Of a stretch of DNA of 64,000 nucleotides, positions 23,887 to 32,512 are shown in pieces. A model generated the notes under the pieces. That model searched no databases. It saw only the letters and a list, made by a program, of their open reading frames with translations, and was not told the origin of the DNA. Positions within the stretch are counted from its first letter, which is position 1, and every line of letters starts with the position of its first letter. Both the position numbers and the translations under genes were made by a program. Source of the stretch: Janibacter indicus (GTDB taxonomy: Bacteria > Actinomycetota > Actinomycetes > Actinomycetales > Dermatophilaceae); assembly GCF_900176385.1 (NCBI RefSeq), contig NZ_FWXN01000010.1, forward strand, positions 102,832-166,831, in the 5' to 3' direction.

Positions 23887-26691
23887 TCAGTCCAGCCGGT
23901 CGGCGGCGACGACCCCGCGCATCACCTTGTCGACGGCCGTGCGGGCCACGCCCCGCAGGTGCGGCTCGGGCGCGGCGTCGGCCACCTGGTCGAGCAGGTC
24001 GACGACCTGCTTGCACCGCCGCACGAAGTCACCTGCGGTGAGGTCCGACCCCGACAGCACCTCGTCGAGCCGGCGCCCGCTGGCCCACCGGTGGACCGCC
24101 CAGGCCAATCCCCCGTCGGGCTCGCCGGTCGCGGGCAGGGCATTGGCCTGCTCGAGGTCCTCGAGCTCGCTCCAGCGGCGGACCATGTCCTGCCACGCGT
24201 CGGAGACGTTGTCCGTCGGCATCCTCGGGAAGGGGTCGTGCTCGTCGTGCCGGGGCTCGTGGACGAGCATCGAGACGACGGCCGCCAGCTCGGCGGGGTC
24301 GAGGCGCTTCCACGCTCCCCCGCGCAGGCACTCGGCCGCGAGCAGGTCCTTCTCCGTGTAGAGCCGGCGCAGACGGGTGCCGAGGTCGGTGACGCTCTCG
24401 CCGTCGTCGCCGAGGTAGCCCATGCGGGTCAGCACGACGCAGATCCGCTCGAAGGTCTGCGCCACGGAGTTGGTCCGGTGCTCGACCTTGCGCTGCAGGG
24501 CGGAGGTCTCCCGCTTGAGCTTCCACCAGCGCGCCGCCCAGCGGGCGTGCTCCTCGCGCTCCGGGCACTGGTGGCAGGGGTGCGACTTCAGCTCGCGGCG
24601 CAGCTGCTCGAGGCGCTCGTCCTCCCCCTTCGCGCTCTCGACGGCGTGCGCCCGCACACTCGGGGCGTCCTCGTGGGGCGCCTTGATCCGCAACGTGGCG
24701 GCGAGGTCGGACCGCTGCTTCGCCGACTTCGGGTTGAACCCCTTGGGGACGGCCAGCCGCCCGAAGGGGGTGACCGGACCGTCGAGGTCGGCGGCGGTCA
24801 GCCGGCGGATCTGCTGGTGCTCGGTGAGCACGGTCGGTGCCGTCAGCTCGCCCTTGTAGGAGCGTGGCGGGGCGACGACGATCGCGATGCCCGACCGGCG
24901 GCCCCCGATGCGGACGATGTCGCCGACGGACAGGGCCTCGAGCGAGACGGCGATCTCGGCGCGACGGTTGGCATTGCGCTTGCGCGAGCCCTCCTTCTCG
25001 ACGTCGGAGATGCGCCGCCGCAGCGCGGCGTACTCGCGGAAGTCGCCCAGGTGGCAGTGCATGGCCTCCCTGTAGGCCTCGAGCGACTCCTGCTGCTCGC
25101 GCACCTTGGTCGCCAGCCCGACAACGGCGCGGTCGGCCTGGAACTGCGCGAAGGAGGTCTCGAGCACCTCCTTGGCCGTCTGGCGGCCCACCTGGGCGAC
25201 GAGGTTGACGGCCATGTTGTAGGTCGGCCGGAAGCTGGAGCGAAGGGGGTAGGTCCGGGTCGATGCGAGACCGGCCACCGACATCGGGTCCAGCCCGCGT
25301 GACCACACGACGAGGGCGTGACCCTCGACGTCGATGCCGCGACGGCCGGCGCGTCCGGTGAGCTGCGTGTACTCGGCCGGGGTGATCTCGACGTGCGACT
25401 CGCCGTTGAACTTCACCAGCTTTTCCAGGACCACCGTGCGCGCGGGCATGTTGATCCCCAGGGCGAGCGTCTCCGTCGCGAAGACCGCCCGGATGCGTCC
25501 CGCGGTGAACAGCTCCTCGACGATCTCGCGGAAGAGCGGGAGCATGCCGGCGTGGTGGGCGGCGAAGCCGCGGGAGATGCCCGCGACGAACTGGTGGTAG
25601 CCGAGGACGTCGAGGTCCTCCCCCTCGAGGACGGCAGCCCGCTCCTCGACCGTGCGTCGGTTGAGCTCGCCGTCGCGCTCACTCACCAGACGCACGTCGT
25701 TGCCCAGCAGCTGACCGACGGCGCCCTCGCACCCGGCCCGGCTGAAGATGAAGGTGATCGCCGGCAGCAGCCCGTCGCGATCGAGCTCCCGGATAACCTC
25801 GGTGCGCGAGGCGGCCCCGCCGAAGCGTCCGCCACCGCCACGTGGCCCCGGCCAGTGACCGCCCCTGCCCCGGCCGCCGTCCCGGCGGTGACCGCCGCGT
25901 CGGTCGCGGCCACCTCGCGGTCCGCCTCGCCCGCGCCCGTCGTCGTCGGTGCCACGGACCCGGGCCCGGATCGCGTCGAGCAGCTCGGGGTTGACCTTGG
26001 CCGGGGTGCCGGCGGACCCGTCGTCGACGAAGAGGTCGTGCACCTCGCGCCCCACCTGCATGTGCTGCCACAGCGGGACCGGACGCTCCTCCGAGACGAT
26101 GATCTCGGTGCCGCCGCGCACCTCGGCGAGCCAGGCGCCGAACTCCTCGGCGTTGCTCACGGTCGCCGAGAGGGAGACGACCTGGACCGAGCGGGGCAGG
26201 TGGATGATGACCTCCTCCCACACAGCGCCTCGGAAGCGGTCGGCGAGGTAGTGCACCTCGTCCATGACGACGAAGGCCAGCGTGTCGAGGGTCGAGGAGC
26301 CGGCGTAGATCATGTTGCGCAGGACCTCGGTCGTCATGACGACGACCGGGGCCTCGCCGTTGACCGAGACGTCACCGGTGAGCAGACCGACCCGGTCGTA
26401 GCCGTGGCGGGCCGCGAGCTCGTGGTACTTCTGGTTGCTCAGGGCCTTGATCGGCGTCGTGTAGAAGGCCTTCTGCCCGCGCGAGAGCGCCAGGTGCACG
26501 GCGAACTCGCCGACGATCGTCTTGCCGGCGCCGGTGGGTGCCGCGACGAGCACGCCGTGACCGGCCTCGACGGCCTCGCAGGCCTCGCGCTGGAAGGTGT
26601 CGAGCTCGAACCCGACCCCCTCGGCGAAGTCGGTCAGCTCCCCTTCGCGACGGCGTCGGGAGGCGGCATAGCGTTCGGCGGGCGAGGACAT
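23887..26691 (-). CDS. helY: HelY/Ski2-like DEAD/DEAH-box helicase
   Basis: This 934-aa protein is a Ski2-like RNA helicase: Walker A 'APTGAGKT' (51-58), 'VVMDEVHYL' motif II, 'LSATVSNAEE' motif III, 'QLTGRAGRRGIDVEG' motif VI, and a C-terminal DSHCT-type helical region. Between the two RecA domains lies a Gly/Arg-rich insert (about 247-293, repeats of RGG and GRG) that should be disordered and bind RNA. Relatives unwind structured RNA for decay or processing. It follows the lipid kinase gene at the end of the pafB-to-helY run of minus-strand genes. Confidence 0.9.
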   Translation of the reverse strand: MSSPAERYAASRRRREGELTDFAEGVGFELDTFQREACEAVEAGHGVLVAAPTGAGKTIVGEFAVHLALSRGQKAFYTTPIKALSNQKYHELAARHGYDRVGLLTGDVSVNGEAPVVVMTTEVLRNMIYAGSSTLDTLAFVVMDEVHYLADRFRGAVWEEVIIHLPRSVQVVSLSATVSNAEEFGAWLAEVRGGTEIIVSEERPVPLWQHMQVGREVHDLFVDDGSAGTPAKVNPELLDAIRARVRGTDDDGRGRGGPRGGRDRRGGHRRDGGRGRGGHWPGPRGGGGRFGGAASRTEVIRELDRDGLLPAITFIFSRAGCEGAVGQLLGNDVRLVSERDGELNRRTVEERAAVLEGEDLDVLGYHQFVAGISRGFAAHHAGMLPLFREIVEELFTAGRIRAVFATETLALGINMPARTVVLEKLVKFNGESHVEITPAEYTQLTGRAGRRGIDVEGHALVVWSRGLDPMSVAGLASTRTYPLRSSFRPTYNMAVNLVAQVGRQTAKEVLETSFAQFQADRAVVGLATKVREQQESLEAYREAMHCHLGDFREYAALRRRISDVEKEGSRKRNANRRAEIAVSLEALSVGDIVRIGGRRSGIAIVVAPPRSYKGELTAPTVLTEHQQIRRLTAADLDGPVTPFGRLAVPKGFNPKSAKQRSDLAATLRIKAPHEDAPSVRAHAVESAKGEDERLEQLRRELKSHPCHQCPEREEHARWAARWWKLKRETSALQRKVEHRTNSVAQTFERICVVLTRMGYLGDDGESVTDLGTRLRRLYTEKDLLAAECLRGGAWKRLDPAELAAVVSMLVHEPRHDEHDPFPRMPTDNVSDAWQDMVRRWSELEDLEQANALPATGEPDGGLAWAVHRWASGRRLDEVLSGSDLTAGDFVRRCKQVVDLLDQVADAAPEPHLRGVARTAVDKVMRGVVAADRLD

Positions 26692-26713
26692 GACCCCACG
26701 CTATGCCAGCGCG

Positions 26714-27619
26714 TCAGCGCACGATCGACAGCGCGCCGCGGGCCGCCTCGACGGTGGCCGGCAGGGGTGCGACGCGCTCGCCGTCGGCGTAGCTGACGAT
26801 CCGCTCGGTCGCGATGCTCACCCGCGCGCCCCGCACGATCTCGACGGCCGGGTGCGTCGTGTGGGTACCGGAGAAGACCTTGGGGAAGACCGACAGGAAG
26901 GTCGGGATGGGGATGTCGTGGACGATGACGACGTCGAGCAGACCGTCGTCGATGTCGGCTGCCGGGGCGACCTTCATGCCGCCGCCGAAGGCCCGGCCGT
27001 TGGCGATGCACACGAGCATCCCGTCGACCTCGCGCTCGACACCGTCGATCGTCAGGTCGTAGTGGATGGCACCGAAGACCGGGAGCTCACGCAGGATCGC
27101 GAGGTTGTACCGCTGCGGCCCCCGGGGCCAGGACATACGGTTGGCCCGCTCGTTGACCACGGCGTCGAAGCCGCAGGACAGGACGCCGAGGTAGTCGCGG
27201 ACCGGTTCACCGTCGGGGCCGCTCACCCGCCCCAGGTCCATGGTGCGCACCGAGCCCTGCAGGATCCGCTGGACCGAGGTCTCGACGTCCTGCACGGGCA
27301 GCCCGAGCTCACGGGCGTTGTCGTTGCCGGTGCCGACCGCCACGATGCCGAGCGGGACGTCGGTGTCGGCGCAGATGTTGGCACCGAGCCCGGCGGCCCC
27401 GTCACCGCCGGCGACGGCGAGCAGGTCGATGTCGCCCGTGGCCACGGCTCGGCGTGCCTTGGCCTCGGCCCGCGCGGCGTCGAGGCCGGTGAGATCGACG
27501 ACCTCACGTCCGCCGGCCTCGAGGAGGTCGGCCACCCGGGTGCCGATCCGCTCCCCGCGGTGCTTGCCGGCGGTGGGGTTGACAAGCAGGCCGATGCGTT
27601 CGGGGGTCACACGGGTCAT
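26714..27619 (-). CDS. Diacylglycerol kinase family lipid kinase
   Basis: This 301-aa protein opens with 'IGLLVNPTAGKHRGERIG' and has the nucleotide-binding 'LLAVAGGDGAAGLGANI' (GGDG) and 'GIVAVGTGNDNARELGLP' motifs of the DAGK catalytic domain. The C-terminal lobe matches the YegS/BmrU-type fold. It phosphorylates a lipid alcohol such as diacylglycerol or a related sphingoid or polyprenol lipid; the substrate is not clear from sequence. It lies between tatC and the helicase gene on the same strand. Confidence 0.85.
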   Translation of the reverse strand: MTRVTPERIGLLVNPTAGKHRGERIGTRVADLLEAGGREVVDLTGLDAARAEAKARRAVATGDIDLLAVAGGDGAAGLGANICADTDVPLGIVAVGTGNDNARELGLPVQDVETSVQRILQGSVRTMDLGRVSGPDGEPVRDYLGVLSCGFDAVVNERANRMSWPRGPQRYNLAILRELPVFGAIHYDLTIDGVEREVDGMLVCIANGRAFGGGMKVAPAADIDDGLLDVVIVHDIPIPTFLSVFPKVFSGTHTTHPAVEIVRGARVSIATERIVSYADGERVAPLPATVEAARGALSIVR

Positions 27620-27629
27620 GGACCCGACC

Positions 27630-28487
27630 CTAGGTCAGCGGCGAGGCCTGGTCGTCCGGGAGGTCCGACCAGTCGGGCTCCTCGCCCCGCTCGACCCGGC
27701 GGCGGTCGATGAGCAGGCAGACCCCCACCGCCGCGAAGTACAGCAGGACGAGCGGACCCGCCAGCAGGAACATCGTGAAGGGGTCCGGGGTCGGCGTGAT
27801 GACCGCCGAGGCGATGAAGATCAGCAGGACCGCCATCCGCCAGGTCCGCAAGAGGCCCTTGCCCGTGAGGACACCGATGGCGCACAGCCCGACGAGGAAG
27901 ACCGGCAGCAGCCAGGCCAGCCCGAAGGCGAGGATGAAGCGGGTGATGAAGGTGAAGTAGTCGCTCGCCTGCTGGATGTTGCTCGACTTGCCGTCGTCCG
28001 GGGTGAAGCCGAAGAGGATGAGCAGCGCCTTGGGCAGGGTCTGGTAGGCGAAGAAGCAGCCCGCGAGGAAGAGCGGCAGGGCGGTGCCGAAGACACCGAG
28101 CGACATCCGCTTTTCGCGCTTGGTCAGGCCCGGGAGGATGAAGGCCCAGATCTGCCAGACCCACACGGGGCTGGAGATGATGACCCCGGTGAAGAGCGAG
28201 AGACCGAGCTGGGTCGTGAAGGCCGAGGTCGCGTTGCCGAAGTTCAGCGTGACGACGCTGTCCGGGTTGCTCGCCTTGTACTCGTCGAAGGGGTAGGTCA
28301 GCTGCTTGTAGACCCCGGCATAGCTCCACGACCCGATCTTCACGCCGTCGTAGATGATCCACCCGATGACCGCACCGACGACGATCGCGGCGGCAGCCTT
28401 CATCAGCCGGTTGCGGAACTCGAGGAGGTGCTCCTTGAGCGGCATCCGCCCTTCGGGGTCCTTGGGCGTGCGGGGGCTACGAGCCAT
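27630..28487 (-). CDS. tatC: Twin-arginine translocase subunit TatC
   Basis: This 285-aa protein has six membrane helices and TatC signatures: 'MPLKEHLLEFRNRLMKA' (signal-peptide receptor region with the conserved Glu and Arg), 'SSPVWVWQIWAFILPGLTKREK' and the late 'ITPTPDPFTMFLLAGPLV'. TatC recognises folded Tat substrates. It follows tatA by 26 bases and is followed by the lipid kinase. In actinobacteria tatA and tatC often sit behind pafB and pafC, as here. Confidence 0.95.
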   Translation of the reverse strand: MARSPRTPKDPEGRMPLKEHLLEFRNRLMKAAAAIVVGAVIGWIIYDGVKIGSWSYAGVYKQLTYPFDEYKASNPDSVVTLNFGNATSAFTTQLGLSLFTGVIISSPVWVWQIWAFILPGLTKREKRMSLGVFGTALPLFLAGCFFAYQTLPKALLILFGFTPDDGKSSNIQQASDYFTFITRFILAFGLAWLLPVFLVGLCAIGVLTGKGLLRTWRMAVLLIFIASAVITPTPDPFTMFLLAGPLVLLYFAAVGVCLLIDRRRVERGEEPDWSDLPDDQASPLT

Positions 28488-28513
28488 GCGGGTGGAGGGC
28501 GAAGGGGATCGGG

Positions 28514-28783
28514 TCAGGAGACCGGGCCGGACTGGTTGTCCGTCCGGGGCTTGGCCTCATCGATGACGGCATTGCCGTCAGCGGTGGGCGTGCCGGTCTC
28601 GCGGGCTTTCTTGGCCTCCTCGCGCTGCCGGTCCTCTTCCTTCATCTCGTTGACCTCGGACTTGAAGACGCGGGCCGACTTGCCAAGGCTGCGGGCGGCA
28701 TCGGGCAGCTTCTTGAAGCCGAAGAGCAGGAGGATGACGAGGGCGATGAGGATCCACTCAGCGCCGCCGGGCAGAAAGCCCAT
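28514..28783 (-). CDS. tatA: Twin-arginine translocase subunit TatA
   Basis: This 89-aa protein has one N-terminal membrane helix ('EWILIALVILLLFGFKKLPD') with the conserved FGxxKLPD hinge and an amphipathic helix ('AARSLGKSARVFKSEV'). The tail is charged. TatA oligomers form the pore for folded-protein export. A good ribosome-binding site (GAAGGGAA) precedes the ATG. It heads the tatA-tatC pair. Confidence 0.95.
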   Translation of the reverse strand: MGFLPGGAEWILIALVILLLFGFKKLPDAARSLGKSARVFKSEVNEMKEEDRQREEAKKARETGTPTADGNAVIDEAKPRTDNQSGPVS

Positions 28784-28875
28784 GACAGTTCCCTTCGATT
28801 GATCTCGCCGTTCCCCTCGAGCATACGCGCTGCGGTAGGACGGTCGGCGTCGGTCTCATGGCCTGCGGACGGGGC

Positions 28876-29838
28876 TCAGCCGACGTCGTAGGCGGCCAGA
28901 GCCTGCGTCGCGTGTGCCGTGACCGCGGTGCGCAGCGCCTCGGGCTCGACGACCTCGGCCGCGCCGCCCAGACGCAGCACGAGCCGGCGCAGGAAACCCT
29001 CGTTGCTCGTCGGCAGGGTGACGACGAGGTCTTCACCGGACGTTTCGCGAGATGTCACCGGGTAGTACTCCGCGACCCAGTGGGCGGACGGTCCCAGGCG
29101 CAGGGTGACGGGCAGGTCGCCCTCTCCGCGCTGGTAGGCGCCCGCGCTCAGGTCGCGACGCACGGCGTCGGCGGGCGGCTCGGAGGGAACGTCGAGCACC
29201 TCGACCGACTCGATCCGGTCGGTGCGGAAGAGCCGCACGTCCTGCGCCCGGTGGCACCACCCCTCGAGGTACCAGTGGCCCTCGACCCGGGCCAGGCGCA
29301 TCGGGTCGACGTCGCGCTCGGTGCGTTCGTCGCGGCTGGGCACGTGATAGGTCAGGTGGACCCGGCGACCGGCGGAGAGCGCGTCCTGCAGGACCGAGCG
29401 GGTGCGCCCGGCCTCGGTGTCGTCGTCGACGACCATGACGCGCTCGACCCCGGGGATGGAGCCGGCGACCTCCTCGAGCTTCGCCAGGGCGCGCTCGACG
29501 GCACCGGACTCCCCCGCCCCGAGTGCCGACAGGGAGCGCAGCCCGACGATGAGCGAGATCGCCTCGTCAACGCTCAGGCGCAGCGGTCGGGCGATGGTGT
29601 CGGCGTTGGTGACGAAGACCCGCCCGCCCTCGTAGCTGACCTCGATGAGCTCGTCGGTCATCGGGCCGTAGCCGCACACGAAGAGCAGGTCGAGGTCCTT
29701 CTTCAGCTGGTCCTCGCTGATGCCTAGACCTTCGGCGGCCCTGGAGATCTCGATGCCCTGGCGGCCGACGAGCCACGGGACCATGGTGAGCAGCCGCTCG
29801 ACCCGGCTCGTCGCGGTCTCGACCTTGGGACGGCTCAT
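28876..29838 (-). CDS. pafC: PafC, WYL-domain transcription factor
   Basis: This 320-aa protein has an N-terminal winged helix ('RVERLLTMVPWLVGRQGIEI', 'GISEDQLKKDLDLLFVCGYG') and a WYL domain around 'LARVEGHWYLEGWCHRAQ', which ends in the WCX C-terminal extension. With PafB it forms a heterodimeric activator of LexA-independent DNA-damage genes, sensing single-stranded DNA. The two genes overlap by ATGA. It is followed by tatA. Confidence 0.92.
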   Translation of the reverse strand: MSRPKVETATSRVERLLTMVPWLVGRQGIEISRAAEGLGISEDQLKKDLDLLFVCGYGPMTDELIEVSYEGGRVFVTNADTIARPLRLSVDEAISLIVGLRSLSALGAGESGAVERALAKLEEVAGSIPGVERVMVVDDDTEAGRTRSVLQDALSAGRRVHLTYHVPSRDERTERDVDPMRLARVEGHWYLEGWCHRAQDVRLFRTDRIESVEVLDVPSEPPADAVRRDLSAGAYQRGEGDLPVTLRLGPSAHWVAEYYPVTSRETSGEDLVVTLPTSNEGFLRRLVLRLGGAAEVVEPEALRTAVTAHATQALAAYDVG

Positions 29839-30824
29839 CGGGCGCTCCCTTCATGGGCGGTGGCGACGGCACGCAGGCGGCCGATGACGGCCTCGCGCAG
29901 CTCGCTCGGCTCCTCGACGACGACATCGCCGCCGTGGCTGACGACCTCGCTGACGAAGCCGTCGAGGTCGGCCCCGTGGACGTCGACGTGGTCCCACTCG
30001 TCGTCGACCCGCACGACCTCGTGGGCCCGCCGACGCAGCCCGTGGCCGGTGCCGACGCGCACGCGCAGGCGCGCCGCGACGGTCTCGGAGGGGCTCGGGT
30101 CGGTGGCGGCGATCATCCGCACCGGGTCGACGTCGTCCGGCACCGGCACGGTGAGCGCGTCACCCGTGGCCGTCACCGACGAGGTGATCCGGCTGAGTCG
30201 GAAGACGCGCGCGGCCTCGCGGTCGAGGTCGTGCCCGACGAGGTACCAGCGGCCGTGCCAGGCGGTGAGGTACCACGGCTCGACGTGACGGGGCCGCGAG
30301 CCGCCGGTGCCGGGGCGTGCGTAGTCGAAGCGGACGGCCGTCGACGACAGCACCGCGTCCTTGAGTGGCTCGAAGGCAGGCTCGGTCCCGCCGAGCTGCG
30401 GCTCCAACCCGACGAAGGGGTCCTCCCCCACCTCGTCGCCCGCAGCCACCTTGCGCCAGGCCGTCGCGGCGGGGCCGGCCATCGTCGCGTGCGCCCACAC
30501 CCGGCTGGCCAGCCCGACGACGGCACGCTCGTCGGCAGCGAGCTCCACGGGCGGCAGGGCGTAGTCGCGCCGGTCGATGCGGTAGCCCTGCTCGTCCTCG
30601 AAGACCCCGATGTCCTCGGTGACCAGTGGGATCCCCATGGCCCGCAGGTCCTCCTTGTCACGCTCGAACATCCGGTCGAAGGCCTCGTCGGACTCGATCG
30701 CCCGATAGGCCTCGACCATCTGGCGAATCCGCTGCTTGGGCGCCGGCATGCGGGCGTAGAGCAGGGTCATCGTGAGGTTGAGCAGTCGCTCCGTCTTGGC
30801 CGCGGGCGTGTTGGGTGCTGCCAC
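29835..30824 (-). CDS. pafB: PafB, WYL-domain transcription factor
   Basis: This 329-aa protein has the same architecture as PafC: a winged helix ('KTERLLNLTMTLLYARMPA', 'DRMFERDKEDLRAMGIP'), a WYL domain ('VEPWYLTAWHGRWYLVGHD') and a WCX tail. It partners PafC in activating repair genes such as recA after DNA damage. Despite the name, it is not part of the Pup ligation reaction itself. It is first in the pafB-pafC-tatA-tatC run and is divergent from the DUF3866 gene. Confidence 0.92.
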   Translation of the reverse strand: MAAPNTPAAKTERLLNLTMTLLYARMPAPKQRIRQMVEAYRAIESDEAFDRMFERDKEDLRAMGIPLVTEDIGVFEDEQGYRIDRRDYALPPVELAADERAVVGLASRVWAHATMAGPAATAWRKVAAGDEVGEDPFVGLEPQLGGTEPAFEPLKDAVLSSTAVRFDYARPGTGGSRPRHVEPWYLTAWHGRWYLVGHDLDREAARVFRLSRITSSVTATGDALTVPVPDDVDPVRMIAATDPSPSETVAARLRVRVGTGHGLRRRAHEVVRVDDEWDHVDVHGADLDGFVSEVVSHGGDVVVEEPSELREAVIGRLRAVATAHEGSAR

Positions 30825-30862
30825 GTCGCTCCCTTCGTCGTCCTGAGGCTAACCTGCCGCAC

Positions 30863-31960
30863 ATGATCCACTGGCGCAGCGGCACGGTCCGCGAGATCGG
30901 CGGCGCCCGGCGTGGCGCGGTGCGCCTGACCGTCGTGGTCGACGGTGCCGACACACCCGCCCTCGCCCTGCCGGAGCTCGTGGGCACCCCCGAGATCGGC
31001 GACACCGTCCTGCTCAACGTCTCCGCGCTGCGTCGTGGGCTGGGCACGGGCGGCCACGCGCTCGTCGTCGCCAATGCGACCCGTCCTCCGGCCGACCCGC
31101 CGCCGGCTCCCGGGCACATCGTCAAGGCGCGCTACACGCCCCTGCAGCAGATGGTGCTGGCGCTCGAGGAGCAGGAGTCGCCGCACCACGAGGCGATGCG
31201 CGAGCACCCCGCGGTCGCCGCCGGCGACCTCCAGGGGATGCCGGTCGTCGTCGCCGAGCTGCACTCGGCCCTGCCAGCGGTCCTCGCCGGCCTGCGGTCT
31301 GCCCAGCCGGGCGCACGCGTGGGCTACGTCATGACGGACACGGCAGCGCTCCCCTTCGCCCAGTCCGATCTCGCTGCCGGACTCGTCGACGCCGGCTGGC
31401 TCGACACGACGATCACGGCGGGGCAGGCCTTCGGCGGGGAGCACGAGGCGATCACCGTGCATTCGGCTCTGCTCGCCGCGAGGCACGTGCTCGGCTGCGA
31501 CGTCGCGGTCGTCGCGCAGGGCCCCGGCAATGCCGGCTCGTCGACGACATGGGGCTGGTCGGGGCTGGCCACGGGTGACGTGCTCAACGCCGTGCACGTG
31601 CTGCGCGGTCGGGCCGTCGTCGTGCCGCGGGTGTCCGCCAGCGACCCGCGCGAGCGTCACCTCGGACTCTCCCACCACACCACGACGGTCCTGTCGCGGG
31701 TGCTGCTCGGCAGCGCCGACGTCGTCGTGCCCGACGACGCCACCGCACCGTGGCCGCAGGTGCGGGCCCAGCTCGACGCCGCCGTCGCGTCCTCGAGCGG
31801 GACGCCGCGGGTCGTGGAGCTCCCAAGTGCGGGAGTCGGCGACGACCTCGCGACGAGCCCGGTGCCGCTGTCGAGCATGGGCCGGAGCGCGACGCAGGAC
31901 GTCACCCCCTTCGCCACGGCTGCCCTGGCCGGCCGCCACGCCGCCGCCCTCCTGACCTAG
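30863..31960 (+). CDS. DUF3866-family protein
   Basis: This 365-aa protein contains 'HIVKARYTPLQQMVLALEEQ', 'YVMTDTAALPFAQSDL', 'CDVAVVAQGPGNAGSSTTWG' and 'LGLSHHTTTVLSRVLLG', the full DUF3866 pattern. The family is actinobacterial, often next to pafB, and has no proven function; the Gly-rich loop and His pair look like an enzyme active site. The ATG at 30863 is favoured over an upstream start at 30815. It is monocistronic, ending at a strong hairpin. Confidence 0.85.
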   Translation: MIHWRSGTVREIGGARRGAVRLTVVVDGADTPALALPELVGTPEIGDTVLLNVSALRRGLGTGGHALVVANATRPPADPPPAPGHIVKARYTPLQQMVLALEEQESPHHEAMREHPAVAAGDLQGMPVVVAELHSALPAVLAGLRSAQPGARVGYVMTDTAALPFAQSDLAAGLVDAGWLDTTITAGQAFGGEHEAITVHSALLAARHVLGCDVAVVAQGPGNAGSSTTWGWSGLATGDVLNAVHVLRGRAVVVPRVSASDPRERHLGLSHHTTTVLSRVLLGSADVVVPDDATAPWPQVRAQLDAAVASSSGTPRVVELPSAGVGDDLATSPVPLSSMGRSATQDVTPFATAALAGRHAAALLT

Positions 31961-31985
31961 CCGACTCCCGTCCCCCTCCGGACGA

Positions 31986-32025
31986 CGAGAACCCTGCATT
32001 GCCGTAGGGCAATGCAGGGTTCTCG
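31986..32025. terminator. Bidirectional hairpin terminator, shared core with 50.2 kb
   Basis: A perfect 18-bp stem (CGAGAACCCTGCATTGCC, loop GTAG, then its complement) lies between the converging DUF3866 and FKBP genes. It would terminate transcription from both sides. The inner 22 bases plus a flanking GG reappear exactly at 50187-50210. Confidence 0.75.
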
Positions 32026-32042
32026 GGTGGAGAAGTGGCGGG

Positions 32043-32429
32043 TCAGCCGACCTGGACGAGGTCGACGACGAAGATCAGCGTCTCGCCGCCCTTGATCGCG
32101 GCGCCGGCGCCGCGGTCGCCGTAGCCCAGGTGCGGCGGGATGACGATCTTGCGACGGCCACCCTCCTTCATGCCGAGCAGGCCGTCGTCCCAGCCCTTGA
32201 TGACCTGGCCGATGCCGGCGGTGAAGGCCAGCGGTGCGCCGCGGTTCCACGAGGCGTCGAACTCCTCGCCCGTGGAGAAGGCGACACCGACGTAGTGCGC
32301 CTGGATCGGCGAGCCGGCGGTCACCTCGGCACCGTCACCGACGGTGATGTCCTCGACGACGAGCTCGGTGGGAGCCTCGCCCTCGGGGAAGTCGATCTCG
32401 GGCTTGGTCGTGGTGGGGTCGAAGGGCAT
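32043..32429 (-). CDS. FKBP-type peptidyl-prolyl isomerase, cytoplasmic
   Basis: This 128-aa protein is a single FKBP domain with 'PIQAHYVGVAFSTGEEFDAS', 'IGQVIKGWDDGLLGMKEGGR', 'IPPHLGYGDRGAGAAIKGG' and 'LIFVVDLV', which carry the usual FKBP pocket residues. It has no signal peptide. It speeds proline cis-trans isomerisation and may act as a chaperone. It is downstream of the lipoprotein FKBP and pafA on the same strand. Confidence 0.92.
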   Translation of the reverse strand: MPFDPTTTKPEIDFPEGEAPTELVVEDITVGDGAEVTAGSPIQAHYVGVAFSTGEEFDASWNRGAPLAFTAGIGQVIKGWDDGLLGMKEGGRRKIVIPPHLGYGDRGAGAAIKGGETLIFVVDLVQVG

Positions 32430-32512
32430 GTGGGTCTCCTTGTCGTGGGGTGGGAGGTACAGCTCGGTCCCTGAGGAGCGAGGCCGTCAGCGGCCGAGCG
32501 TCTCGAAGGGGG

